A stretch of 64,000 bases of DNA from an uncultured Lachnospiraceae bacterium. Lineage in GTDB: Bacteria > Bacillota > Clostridia > Lachnospirales > Lachnospiraceae. The notes under the pieces are model-generated. The model saw nothing but the letters and a program-made list of their open reading frames with translations. It was not told the DNA's origin and searched no databases. The stretch is taken from NCBI GenBank assembly GCA_902781455.1, contig CACZJF010000002.1, forward strand, positions 94,985 to 158,984, read 5' to 3'. The translations under genes were made by a program, and so were the position numbers. Of the stretch, positions 29,701 through 38,046 are shown piece by piece; position 1 is the first letter of the stretch, and each line of letters starts with the position of its first letter.

Positions 29701-30220
29701 CGGCGCCCTGACCATGAATGCGGGGGCATATGGCACGGAGATGAAGGACATCGTCAGATCCGTGCGCGTGCTGGATGAGGAAGGCCGGATCCGGGAGCTT
29801 TCCTGTGAGGAAATGGAATTCGCTTACCGCACTTCCGTCGCGCAGAGAGAAAACATGATCATTCTTTCCGCCTGCCTGGTGCTGCAGAACGGAGAGAAGG
29901 AGCAGATCCAGCGTGCTATGGATGAACTGCGTGAAAGACGCCAGTCAAAACAGCCGCTGGAGCTTCCAAGCGCCGGATCGACCTTTAAGCGGCCGGAAGG
30001 ATACTATGCAGGGGCCCTGATTGAGCAGGCAGGCCTGCGCGGATACCGGGAGGGCGGTGCCCAGGTATCGGAGAAACACTGCGGTTTTGTCGTCAACACG
30101 GGCGGCGCGACAGCGGAAGACGTACTCAGACTGATCCATGCGGTACAGGATGCGGTGTATGAGAACACAGGCGTCAGGCTGGAACCGGAGGTCAGGATGC
30201 TGGGGTTTGAAGACGACTGA
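26750..30220 (+). CDS. YfhO-family membrane protein fused in frame to MurB
   Basis: One uninterrupted frame encodes two proteins that are normally separate. Residues 1-845 are a YfhO-type polytopic protein: many membrane helices, the early DSLHQYLPFYTDF motif, and a large extracytoplasmic beta-rich region. YfhO proteins are implicated in glycosylation of wall polymers. A final helix and a basic ERKKRKKE stretch lead to residues 846-1156, a full UDP-N-acetylenolpyruvoylglucosamine reductase: FRIGGEADVFV, the FAD-binding GNGSNLLVSDRGYRG, and GIPGTLGGALTMNAGAYG. MurB would thus be tethered on the cytoplasmic face. ATG 29285 could also start MurB alone, but its ribosome site is weak. ATG 26708 is an alternative start. 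Confidence 0.85.
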   Translation: MHASRRHTGAYYFWIGMLIPILLAGVGFILIGIWPFGDGTVLIIDSLHQYLPFYTDFHEKLRSGGSLLYSFSAGFGYNFWATYAYYLASPVNFLIALVPTENVCDFMDLVILLKIGLCGGTMTWYLHRRNTRAFGLSAAFGTMFALSNFMIGYYFNLMWLDSVAMLPLCMCGIERICGIGKNRVLSDSSDGRLYGIALAFGIWCNYYIGFMLCIFSVLYFSVCLITAGRCSVKRFFSRVVRFGWWSVLAGGCGAVVLLPAYRALTISEAMQDNHLPLTLDTFDSLLDMLLTHFAMIKPINIANTQVGLNAYCGVSVLILVLLFALDRYCPLRERIARIALAGVLLLSFSMKTLNYIWHGFHQQNGLPNRFAFVYIGIVLTMSYDALRDLKRLSLWRVIVGGTAPIVFALVCLIGQYGEDYENYRYPNEVYLVTLALLAGYLVILLVLRRVRMPRRAAGLLLSALCITEAGAGGIYGIICNDSVTRSIYLDDQRSYKSLMAQIADEDWYRSEVDAQRMRNVTLFCGGNSIVMFNSTMQESVTNFCDRIGMEARTNKNGYNGVTDLMNDVFGIRYVLSAHGKGSTLYGFEELTKDNNLTVYKNDNALPIGFLANPEVTQWDLSGPTPIDVQNDFVQLAAGHDPIYTLDRYVTLRTDETCPIRIPEGKQVYVYLPDRVSELVVKTPEFTKTYTTFTDHLYVIEACDDSFEASVDAKTKGSAGQEAIIYTCPDALEEEVVETLSASVLEQVRTKGSTLSGTIRADRDGELVLTIPYDRNWTCLVDGEKVEADLIGEALTGLALTKGEHQIRLSYLPDGIRTGLAVSLVCLVLMTVTFLYERKKRKKETAMAEERAYTEEIAAGLIDIVGEEACLEHESMKKHTTFRIGGEADVFVMPRSEEELSYVLAYCRQSAVRHAVIGNGSNLLVSDRGYRGVIIQIAKNLSGIRVEDCEIEAQAGALLSSIARRAMESSLTGMEALSGIPGTLGGALTMNAGAYGTEMKDIVRSVRVLDEEGRIRELSCEEMEFAYRTSVAQRENMIILSACLVLQNGEKEQIQRAMDELRERRQSKQPLELPSAGSTFKRPEGYYAGALIEQAGLRGYREGGAQVSEKHCGFVVNTGGATAEDVLRLIHAVQDAVYENTGVRLEPEVRMLGFEDD

Positions 30221-30279
30221 GACACTCCGCCGCCGGCGCTTGTGAACAGCATACAGACAGGAAGAAGCAAAGGACAGAA

Positions 30280-31134
30280 ATGAGATTTGTGGTAGTGACC
30301 GGAATGTCCGGATCAGGAAAGACACAGGCTCTGAAGATGCTGGAGGATATGGGTTATTTCTGCGTGGATAACCTGCCGCTGGAGCTGATCGGAAAGTTCG
30401 CGGAGCTTGCTGCCGCGCCGGCGCAGGAGTACAGCAAGGTGGCCCTCGGACTGGATGTAAGAAGCCTGTATAAGGGCAGAGAAAGCGTGGGACGGTTTCT
30501 GGAGATCATGAAAGCGTATCCGCACGAGATTCTCTTTCTGGACTGCAGCCAGCAGCAGCTGGTGCGGCGGTACAAGTATTCCCGCAGGCTGCACCCGCTC
30601 GCCCAGGGAGACCGGATTGAAGACGGGATCACGAGGGAGAGAGCGTATCTGATGCCGCTGCGGAACACGGCGGATTACGTGATTGACACAAGTGACCTGC
30701 TGACCAGACAGCTTAGGGAAGAGATGTCCCGCCTGTTCTCGGAAGGCGTGGATCAGAGCAGCCTGTTTTTATCCATTCTCTCCTTTGGCTACAAATACGG
30801 GATTCCGTCGGATGCGGACCTGGTTTTTGATGTCCGGTTCCTGCCCAATCCTTTCTATGTTGATGAGCTGAAGCATAAAACCGGGAATGACCCTGAGGTG
30901 CAGCAGTATGTATGCCAGGGCGGTGAGGCGGATACGTTTCTGAAAAAGATAACGGATCTTCTGGAATTCCTGATTCCGAAGTACTGCGCGGAAGGCAAGC
31001 GGCAGCTGATGATCTGCGTGGGCTGCACCGGCGGCAAACACCGGTCCGTCACCATGGCCAACAAAATCGCGGAAGCATTTGTCAAAAGCCCCTGGACGGT
31101 CTCGGTACTTCACAGGGATATCGCACGGCAGTAG
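30280..31134 (+). CDS. rapZ: RNase adapter RapZ / P-loop nucleotide-binding protein
   Basis: A 284-residue member of the RapZ/YvcJ family. The P-loop is GMSGSGKTQALK at the N-terminus, the second nucleotide motif GLDVRS lies near residue 62, and the C-terminal domain has the invariant CTGGKHRSV segment. In enteric bacteria the protein guides RNase E to a small RNA that controls amino-sugar synthesis; in Gram-positives it binds nucleotides and affects wall metabolism. Its position after MurB and before whiA is the usual Firmicutes arrangement, though yvcK, often found between rapZ and whiA, is missing here. Confidence 0.94.
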   Translation: MRFVVVTGMSGSGKTQALKMLEDMGYFCVDNLPLELIGKFAELAAAPAQEYSKVALGLDVRSLYKGRESVGRFLEIMKAYPHEILFLDCSQQQLVRRYKYSRRLHPLAQGDRIEDGITRERAYLMPLRNTADYVIDTSDLLTRQLREEMSRLFSEGVDQSSLFLSILSFGYKYGIPSDADLVFDVRFLPNPFYVDELKHKTGNDPEVQQYVCQGGEADTFLKKITDLLEFLIPKYCAEGKRQLMICVGCTGGKHRSVTMANKIAEAFVKSPWTVSVLHRDIARQ

Positions 31135-31142
31135 GAGAAGAG

Positions 31143-32102
31143 ATGTCATTTTCGTCCGGAGTCAAAGAAGAGCTTGCACTTGTCAACAGCCCTGCGAGGC
31201 ACTGCGCGATCGCACTCATTGCCGCGCTGTTTCATCTGTGCCCGGTCCTGGAGAAGGAACACGCCGGGATCAGGACAGAGAATCCGTACGCGGCTGCGGC
31301 GTTTGAAGCCGCGCTCAGAAGGGTCAGGCTCGAAAACATAGAAGTGGCAAAGAGCGGACGGGAGATCGTCGTACAGATTGCAGGAGAGCAGCAGGTGACC
31401 AGATTCCTGGAAATGCTCAAGCTTGATCATGCAGTCCGCATGGGGGAGGCCGGAAGCGGACAGCTCGCGGATCAGGCGGCGGCCTGGCCTGTGTCTCCTG
31501 TCCTGCTGCAGAAGACCTGCTGCAGGAAGACATTTCTCCGCGGCCTGTTTCTCGCGGCAGGATCGGTGAGCGATCCTTCCGGGAGCTATCATCTGGAGAT
31601 TGCCCCGCTCGGCGGGGAAGATGCGGAAGCTGTTCTGAAGCTGCTTTCGTCCATCGGTTTTCAGGCAAAATGCACCCGGAGGAAGGGGCGCAGTGTCGTC
31701 TACCTGAAGGACGGAGAGCAGATATCTGATTTTCTCGGATCCATCGGGGCAACGCAGAGCCTGATGAAGCTGGAGAATGCGAGGATTTTGAAGGACATTG
31801 CGGGAAACATCAACCGGCAGGTCAATTTCGAAGCGGCGAATCTGAAGAAAACCGGGATTGCTTCAGACAGGCAGATGGAGGATATCGCCCTCATAGAGCG
31901 GACGATCGGCATTCATTCCCTGAGCGAACCGCTTCAGCAGGCCGCCCGCCTGAGAACCGAGAATCCGGACGGAAGCCTGCAGGAACTGGCGGATGCTTCC
32001 AATCCCCCGGTCGGCAGGAGCGGAATCAACCACCGGCTGCAGCGCCTTGCCCAAATCGCGGCGAAGATCCGGGAGAAAGAAGGTTACGCATCATGGCAGT
32101 GA
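31143..32102 (+). CDS. whiA: DNA-binding protein WhiA
   Basis: A 319-residue WhiA protein with an N-terminal LAGLIDADG-like fold (FLRGLFLAAGSVSDPSGSYHLE in two halves) and a C-terminal helix-turn-helix (LQELADAS, VGRSGINHRLQRL). WhiA is a sporulation regulator in actinobacteria and affects cell division or chromosome segregation in Firmicutes. The start lies 8 bases after the rapZ stop behind TAGGAGA. The last 10 bases overlap the next gene in another frame, so translation is probably coupled. Confidence 0.94.
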   Translation: MSFSSGVKEELALVNSPARHCAIALIAALFHLCPVLEKEHAGIRTENPYAAAAFEAALRRVRLENIEVAKSGREIVVQIAGEQQVTRFLEMLKLDHAVRMGEAGSGQLADQAAAWPVSPVLLQKTCCRKTFLRGLFLAAGSVSDPSGSYHLEIAPLGGEDAEAVLKLLSSIGFQAKCTRRKGRSVVYLKDGEQISDFLGSIGATQSLMKLENARILKDIAGNINRQVNFEAANLKKTGIASDRQMEDIALIERTIGIHSLSEPLQQAARLRTENPDGSLQELADASNPPVGRSGINHRLQRLAQIAAKIREKEGYASWQ

Positions 32103-33310
32103 CATATTATATCTCGGTCACGCTTGCACTGTTTGCCGGCGCGCTTCCGGCACAGATCCTTGGTGTGATCTGGGAAATGATTGGTGAGAGCATGACCGTA
32201 GAGATTCCGTATATCGCACTGCTGCGGCTTTTGGGAAGCGCAGGAGCAGTGGCGGCGGTGATTCTTTCCGACCGGATCAGGGGCTATATTCTGGCCAGGG
32301 ATCTCATCGTGGGGGCAGTCGCCCTGGAGGCGATGTCCCTGATCGGTTTCTCCATGTCCAGAGAATTCTGGAATCTGGCGGTATGGATCACTGCGCTGGG
32401 GTTTTCTCTGGGGCTGTGTATGACGCTGATCTGCTATCTGCTCAGGGGAACCTGGTCAAAAAAGACAAGCCTTCTGTTTGCTGCCAGCGCTTTGGGGATG
32501 GGGGCAGGTGTTTTCTTTGTGCGATACACCCTCTCCCTGGGACGCAGCTGGCGTACGGCATGCCAGGGACTGGCAATTCTTCAGGTTGTGCTGTGCATGA
32601 GCGTTTTTCTTCTCAGGAGAACGCTCATGCGTGACGTTGCTGTCATCCTGAAAAAACAGAAGCGGGAGAGAGGAATCCAGAGACAAAAACGTGCCGAGGA
32701 ACTGATCCGGAAAAAGGGTTCCGTGGATGAGCGTTTTGAAGAAGCCTGGCTGATCCGGCTTCTGTTTCTGTACGGATCAGCTGTCAGCTGCGGCCTTCTG
32801 CTGCTTTCGGCGGCTCACCTGACTTACAGCGCCCAGGCGGCGCAGCAGAATCCGGCTGCGGATCTGGCAGTGAGCGTTTTGACCGTATGCGCAGGCATGG
32901 CGGCGGGCCGGATTGTGATCGGATTTCTCCGGATCAATGCCAGGCGTGCGTGCCTGGCCGGTTCGGTTCTTTCGACAGCCGTTCTTGCGGTCTGCTTTAT
33001 CATGGTACAGACGGGACAGACAGCAGACTGGATTGTGCTGCCTGTGCGGGCCGGCTGCGGGTTTGGAGCGGGTATGATCTTTCCAAACCTGATTCAGCTG
33101 GACGATGAGCGTTTTGATGAAGAAGCGCAGACGGGCATGGCCGGTCTGATTCCGGCGTTTTACTTCGGAGCGGATGCCATGATCACGCCCTTTGTACAGT
33201 CAATCTCACGCTCATTTACGATGTCTGCCTGTACGCTGGCGATGCTGGCGCTTTCGTGCTGTATGGGGCTGTGTATAATCCTTGCCACAGCGCGGATGGG
33301 AAGAAGGTAA
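32093..33310 (+). CDS. MFS-like membrane protein
   Basis: A 405-residue polytopic protein with about eleven to twelve hydrophobic segments, resembling a major facilitator transporter. The central basic, coiled loop (about residues 185-220, rich in KKQKRER) matches the cytoplasmic loop that joins the two halves. The GAGMIFPNLIQLDDERF stretch near residue 325 is notable, but no substrate motif is recognised. It begins within whiA and ends 9 bases before the kinase-like gene, so it is part of the rapZ-whiA operon. Transport function is inferred from topology alone. Confidence 0.7.
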   Translation: MAVTYYISVTLALFAGALPAQILGVIWEMIGESMTVEIPYIALLRLLGSAGAVAAVILSDRIRGYILARDLIVGAVALEAMSLIGFSMSREFWNLAVWITALGFSLGLCMTLICYLLRGTWSKKTSLLFAASALGMGAGVFFVRYTLSLGRSWRTACQGLAILQVVLCMSVFLLRRTLMRDVAVILKKQKRERGIQRQKRAEELIRKKGSVDERFEEAWLIRLLFLYGSAVSCGLLLLSAAHLTYSAQAAQQNPAADLAVSVLTVCAGMAAGRIVIGFLRINARRACLAGSVLSTAVLAVCFIMVQTGQTADWIVLPVRAGCGFGAGMIFPNLIQLDDERFDEEAQTGMAGLIPAFYFGADAMITPFVQSISRSFTMSACTLAMLALSCCMGLCIILATARMGRR

Positions 33311-33319
33311 GGAGGAGGC

Positions 33320-33946
33320 ATGGAGAATTATATCATCACGATATCCCGCCGGTTTGCGAGCAAGAGTCATGAGATCGCCGGTATGATGAGCAGCGCGCTG
33401 GGCATACCGGTTTATGACCGGAGCGCCGTGGAGGCCAGAGTGCAGAGCCTGCAGATGGAACTGGGGAAGGGCGAAAGCGACGAGAAGGCAGCAGAAAAAA
33501 ACCGGACGGAAACCGGGACGAAGAGCCTTCTGATGGGACTGTTCCGCCGTGAGATACACGATGAAGTCCGCGATGAAGCACAGCTGGAGTTTGAACGGCA
33601 GAGCCAGGTCATCCGTGCTCTTGCCCAGGAAGGATCCTGCATCATCCTCGGACGGTGCGCGGACCGGCTCTTTGAGGAACATCCCCGCGCGCTGCACGTC
33701 TTCATCTATGCCTCCGATGAAGCGCGGATCAGGAATACCATGCAGATGCTGCACACCGGGGAGGAAGAGGCCAGGGCGCTCGTCCAGAATGAGGACAGAG
33801 CCAGGGAAGCATACCGCAGAAGATTCTCTTCCCACCCGGAGGATGAGGTTGCCGGGCGCCATATCCTGATTGATTCAGGGAAGCTCGGCGTTGAGAAGAG
33901 CGCGGATATCCTGGTACAGGCGGCAAAATACCTGTTCTATGAATAA
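33320..33946 (+). CDS. Cytidylate-kinase-like protein with altered P-loop
   Basis: A 208-residue protein of the cytidylate-kinase-like family. The order ITISRRF..., HEIAGMMSSALGIPVYDR, CIILGRCAD and HVFIYASDEARI fits that fold. In typical members the P-loop begins ISRQFGSGGREIG; here it reads ISRRFASKSHEIA, without the glycines, so ATP binding by the classical loop is doubtful. Such proteins are common in Clostridia and their role is not known to me. AAGGAGGAGG gives a strong ribosome site. Confidence 0.75.
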   Translation: MENYIITISRRFASKSHEIAGMMSSALGIPVYDRSAVEARVQSLQMELGKGESDEKAAEKNRTETGTKSLLMGLFRREIHDEVRDEAQLEFERQSQVIRALAQEGSCIILGRCADRLFEEHPRALHVFIYASDEARIRNTMQMLHTGEEEARALVQNEDRAREAYRRRFSSHPEDEVAGRHILIDSGKLGVEKSADILVQAAKYLFYE

Positions 33947-34003
33947 GCAAGGGGTTATGTTATACTGTTACAGTTCAGGGGAAAGGAAAGGGGAGGAACT
34001 GAC

Positions 34004-34453
34004 ATGAGATGTCCATATTGCGGAAGCGATGACACCAGGGTGACGGATTCCAGGCCGGTGGAGGAGACGAATTCCATCCGGCGCAGAAGGCAGTGTGACC
34101 AGTGCGGAAAGCGGTTTACGACATATGAGAAGATCGAGGCCATTCCGCTGGTCGTGATCAAGAAGGACAGTACCAGGCAGCAGTATGACCGCAGCAAGAT
34201 TGAGTCCGGCGTGATGCGTGCCTGCTACAAGCGTCCGGTACCGATCACGCAGATTGAGTCCATGATCGACAAGGTTGAGGCGGATATCTACAGCCGGAAG
34301 GGCTCCGAGGTCAGCAGTGCCGAGATCGGCGAGATGATCATGCACCGTCTGAAGGCGCTCGATCCGGTCGCTTATGTCAGGTTTGCTTCCGTCTACCGGG
34401 AATTCAAGGATGTAGAGACATTCATGGACGAGCTGAAAACGCTGATTCACTGA
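34004..34453 (+). CDS. nrdR: Transcriptional repressor NrdR
   Basis: A 149-residue regulator of ribonucleotide reductase genes. The N-terminal zinc ribbon (MRCPYCGSDDTRVTDSR, then CDQCGKRFTTYE) is followed by an ATP-cone domain beginning near PLVVIKKDSTRQQYDRSKI. It binds ATP/dATP and represses nrd operons at NrdR boxes; no nrd gene lies in this window. A TATACT element at 33961 may be the -10 box of its promoter. It is separated by 47 bases from the large unknown protein that follows. Confidence 0.95.
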   Translation: MRCPYCGSDDTRVTDSRPVEETNSIRRRRQCDQCGKRFTTYEKIEAIPLVVIKKDSTRQQYDRSKIESGVMRACYKRPVPITQIESMIDKVEADIYSRKGSEVSSAEIGEMIMHRLKALDPVAYVRFASVYREFKDVETFMDELKTLIH

Positions 34454-34500
34454 ATCAGCCGGAACATGCATTGCCATAGAGTGAATGATGAGGTTTTGTT

Positions 34501-37500
34501 GTGCGTAGACGCCTGGAACAGCTTCTGAATGAGTCATTTGAATATGATGTGCCTGCTCTTGTCTATGAGCCTGCGTCCATCAGTGAACAGGCGGACGAGG
34601 GAGCAATCCTTCGGGGGAGTGTTCTGGTTTCTCATCCGGAGGGGAAGAGGTGCAAGGGGTTTGTATATTCTTCCAATCCCCGGGTTGTCCTGCAGACGGA
34701 AGATTTCTACAGTCCGAAGTCTGAGATCCGCTACCAGGCGGATCTGACCGGACTTACGGCGGGAGAGACGGCGGAAGGAAAACTGACCATCTGCTCTGAA
34801 CTGGGGGAAGTATCCATTCCCTACTCTTTTCATGTAAAGGAAGCAGTGCTTCCGGAAGAGCCGATGGATACAGAGTCTCTGGCGCAGCTTGCTTCCACCG
34901 ACATGAATGCCGCGGCACAGATCTTTACTTCATCGCGGTTTGACCGGTTTCTGGAAGGGGCAGGCTATGAGACACGCACCATGCGGCAGGCCCTCGGCGG
35001 CGAGGAAGAGGCGAAGCATGCCCTGGAACAGTTCCTGATCGCGGAGGGGAAGAAGGAGATCATCGAGCTTTCTCTCTCGCGGGAAACGCAGCGGATCGTG
35101 AACCCGGGAGGAACCATTCTGGAAGAGGTTACGCTGACCAAGAGTACCTGGGGGTATATGGAGATCAGCATCACCTCCGACACACGGTTCCTGCGCGTAG
35201 AGAAGAAGCATCTGACGACGGAGGATTTTATCGGATCCGAGTGTCCGCTCCGTTATGTCATCGATTCGAATTTTCTGCATGCCGGGCGTAATTTCGGAAG
35301 AATCACCGTACATACCTGTTACCAGACGCTTGCTTTTGAACTGTGCGTAGAGGTCAGGGGAGGGGCGGATCTTCGCGCGCACCGTGTGCAGAATGTCATG
35401 GTCCGGAACGCCATCAGCCTGTATCTGGATTACCGGCTTGGAAGGATCGACCTGCGCCAGTGGACGGAACGCACCAACGGTGTCATCGAGAGCTATCAAA
35501 GAACAGGCGGAAAGAATCTTTTTGCGGATCTGCTGAGTGTGTTTGTCCTGCAGGCGGCAGGCAAGCGTTCGTCCGCGGAACGGCAGCTGCGCCGGATCGA
35601 GCAGAATCCGGAGATTCTGGAGGATGCCAACGCGCAGGCGGTATGGCTCTATCTGTCCACCTTTTTCTCCCACGATCAGGACTACAGAATGCATGTGCGG
35701 GAGCAGATGCGGGAGCTTTCCCTGAAGAACCGCTCCTCATGGCTGATCCTGTGGCTGAATCTGTACCTTCTAGAAGACGAGCTGGGAGGAGAAGGCGGGA
35801 AACTCGAGAGAATCCTCCGCTATCTGGAGCAGTACAGAGCAAGCACGATTCTGCTGCTGGAGGGTGTGCAGATCATACGGGAAAACCCGTTCCTGATCCA
35901 TGAATGGACGCCGGGCGCGCGTATGCTTCTTTCATGGGCTGTCAAGGAAAAGACCCTGGACGAGCGGCTGGTCCTGCACAGCATGAACCTGATCCGGCGC
36001 AGGGGCGGATATGATCCGTCTACGTTCCGGATGCTGGAAGCGTGCTGGGAGGAGACGAATCTGGACGATGTGCTGGCCGTCCGCACGGAGATGGCAATCG
36101 CCGGAGAGAAGACGGACGAAAAGTATTTTCCGCTCTATCAGAGTGCCGTCGCGCGCGATCTGAAGATCACCGGACTGTACGAATATTATATCCGCACCAT
36201 GAGTGAGGTCAGAATCGAACAGATGCCGCAGGTGATCCGCAGGTACTTTATCCTGAACGACACCATGGACTGGCGCAGGAAAGCGCGCATCTACCGGAAT
36301 CTGTCTGACTCTGAGGAAAACATACCGCAGATTTTCTCTGCCATGCGGCAGGGGATGGAGAAGTTTGTCACGGATCAGATTCAGATGGGGCATATCAATG
36401 AGGACCTGTCTGTCCTGATTTCCAGATATCTTGTGAAGCAGATGGTGACGCCTCAGCTGGCGAGGAAGCTGATCCGGCTGCTGTTTACCTTTGAGGTCGA
36501 CTGTCTGAGTCCGGACATGAAGAAGGTAATCGTGGCAGACGAGCGCAGGAGCAGGGAACACTCCTGCGCGATTGTGGACCACATGGCGCAGGTGCGGATC
36601 TACTCGGAACAGTCCCGGATTCTTCTGGAGGACGAGGCTGGAAGACGGTATACCTCAACCTCACTGTACATGGCGCAGCATCTTCTCAACGACACGTCCC
36701 TGATGAACCTCTGTGTCCGGGAGGCGGTGGATGATCCGTCTCTGGTGATGTTCTTTACGCTGAACCCGAAGGTCAGGCAGCCGATTACGCACAAGACCCT
36801 GAAGTTCTATCTCGAGGCGGCGCGGATGGCCGCATTTTCCGAGAGCTACCGGACGCAGCTGAAGACATGGCTTCTGGAATATTACTATGCCAATCCCCAG
36901 GAAGAGACCCTGTCGTCTTTCCTGCGGGAAAGTGACATGGAAACTTATGTGCGCATCGACCGCGCGAAGTACCTTTCCCTTCTGACGGTGGACGGAAGGT
37001 ATGAGCGGGCATGGCTCGTGCTTGAGAAGTACGGAATCCAGGATGTGGATCTGAACCTTCTGATGCGGATTCTGTCGCAGATCGTCATTTCCAGGGAGTA
37101 CGAGGAGAACCGGACCCTGCTTGGAATGTGTGCCGCCCTGTTTGCCGCCGGAAAGGTGGAGGAGCATATGCTCATCTATCTTCTGATGTACTATGAAGGT
37201 CCGGTGGAAAGCATGAAGAATCTCTGGCGCGCCGGGCGCGAATACGGGCTGGAGACCATCAACCTGGAGAAAAAGATCCTGAGCCTGATCCTGTTCATGC
37301 GGCAGGGAAGCGAGAACAGTGAGCAGATCTACCGGTCCTACCGGAGATCTCTCGGAAGCCGCAGAATCTGTCAGGCCTATGTGATTCTGAGGAGCTATGA
37401 GTACCTGGTCAAAGGCAGTCCTGTCCTGGAGACCGTTTTTGATGACTGTCTGACCGATTATAAAAAAGGCGGCAAGCTGCCGGACGTATGCGCGCTCGCG

Positions 37501-38034
37501 CTTCTGCAGTACCTGAGCAGGCTTCCGGAATATACCAAAGAACAGAGAGAAGCTGCCGTGACCCTTCTGCAGATGTATTCCGGAAGAGGCATACGGTTTG
37601 CCTTCTTCCAGAGATTCCCGTTTGACATGCGCCGGAATCTCGGCTGTGACGACAGGGTATTCTGTGAGGCGGTTGCCAGCACCAAAAGTACAGTGAAGCT
37701 GTTTTACCGGATCCGTTATGAAAATGAGCCTTTCACAGAGGTTACCATGAAGGATGTATTTGAAGGGATCCGCGTGAGGGAGTTTGTTCTGTTTGAGGGA
37801 GAGCAGCTCGAATGCTACACGGAGGAGACGAAAGAGGACGGCAGCAAGGTGGTCAGTTCACACCGTGTCCTGAAGGCAGGCGCGGTTCCTGAAGAACTGC
37901 AGATGAGCCGTTACGGAAGAATGAATCAGATGGCACGGGACCTGGAAAAAGGGGATGAAGCCGCGTTCCGGGAGGAACTGAAGGAATACAGGCAGCTGGA
38001 TGCCCTTACGAAGGAGCTGTTCACACTGCTGTAG
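34501..38034 (+). CDS. Very large DUF5717-like protein
   Basis: A 1177-residue soluble protein, probably DUF5717 (recalled, not searched). It begins at a GTG after TGAGGT. The N-terminal 290 residues hold two beta-sandwich-like segments; the second reads like an Ig-type fold, with FLRVEKKHLTTEDFIG and HAGRNFGRITVHT. The remaining 880 residues look almost wholly helical with TPR-like spacing. There is no signal peptide or catalytic motif. The next gene starts 12 bases after the stop and the third overlaps it, so three proteins are made together. A scaffold or client-binding role is inference only. Confidence 0.75.
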   Translation: MRRRLEQLLNESFEYDVPALVYEPASISEQADEGAILRGSVLVSHPEGKRCKGFVYSSNPRVVLQTEDFYSPKSEIRYQADLTGLTAGETAEGKLTICSELGEVSIPYSFHVKEAVLPEEPMDTESLAQLASTDMNAAAQIFTSSRFDRFLEGAGYETRTMRQALGGEEEAKHALEQFLIAEGKKEIIELSLSRETQRIVNPGGTILEEVTLTKSTWGYMEISITSDTRFLRVEKKHLTTEDFIGSECPLRYVIDSNFLHAGRNFGRITVHTCYQTLAFELCVEVRGGADLRAHRVQNVMVRNAISLYLDYRLGRIDLRQWTERTNGVIESYQRTGGKNLFADLLSVFVLQAAGKRSSAERQLRRIEQNPEILEDANAQAVWLYLSTFFSHDQDYRMHVREQMRELSLKNRSSWLILWLNLYLLEDELGGEGGKLERILRYLEQYRASTILLLEGVQIIRENPFLIHEWTPGARMLLSWAVKEKTLDERLVLHSMNLIRRRGGYDPSTFRMLEACWEETNLDDVLAVRTEMAIAGEKTDEKYFPLYQSAVARDLKITGLYEYYIRTMSEVRIEQMPQVIRRYFILNDTMDWRRKARIYRNLSDSEENIPQIFSAMRQGMEKFVTDQIQMGHINEDLSVLISRYLVKQMVTPQLARKLIRLLFTFEVDCLSPDMKKVIVADERRSREHSCAIVDHMAQVRIYSEQSRILLEDEAGRRYTSTSLYMAQHLLNDTSLMNLCVREAVDDPSLVMFFTLNPKVRQPITHKTLKFYLEAARMAAFSESYRTQLKTWLLEYYYANPQEETLSSFLRESDMETYVRIDRAKYLSLLTVDGRYERAWLVLEKYGIQDVDLNLLMRILSQIVISREYEENRTLLGMCAALFAAGKVEEHMLIYLLMYYEGPVESMKNLWRAGREYGLETINLEKKILSLILFMRQGSENSEQIYRSYRRSLGSRRICQAYVILRSYEYLVKGSPVLETVFDDCLTDYKKGGKLPDVCALALLQYLSRLPEYTKEQREAAVTLLQMYSGRGIRFAFFQRFPFDMRRNLGCDDRVFCEAVASTKSTVKLFYRIRYENEPFTEVTMKDVFEGIRVREFVLFEGEQLECYTEETKEDGSKVVSSHRVLKAGAVPEELQMSRYGRMNQMARDLEKGDEAAFREELKEYRQLDALTKELFTLL

Positions 38035-38046
38035 TGAAGGGAAGAC

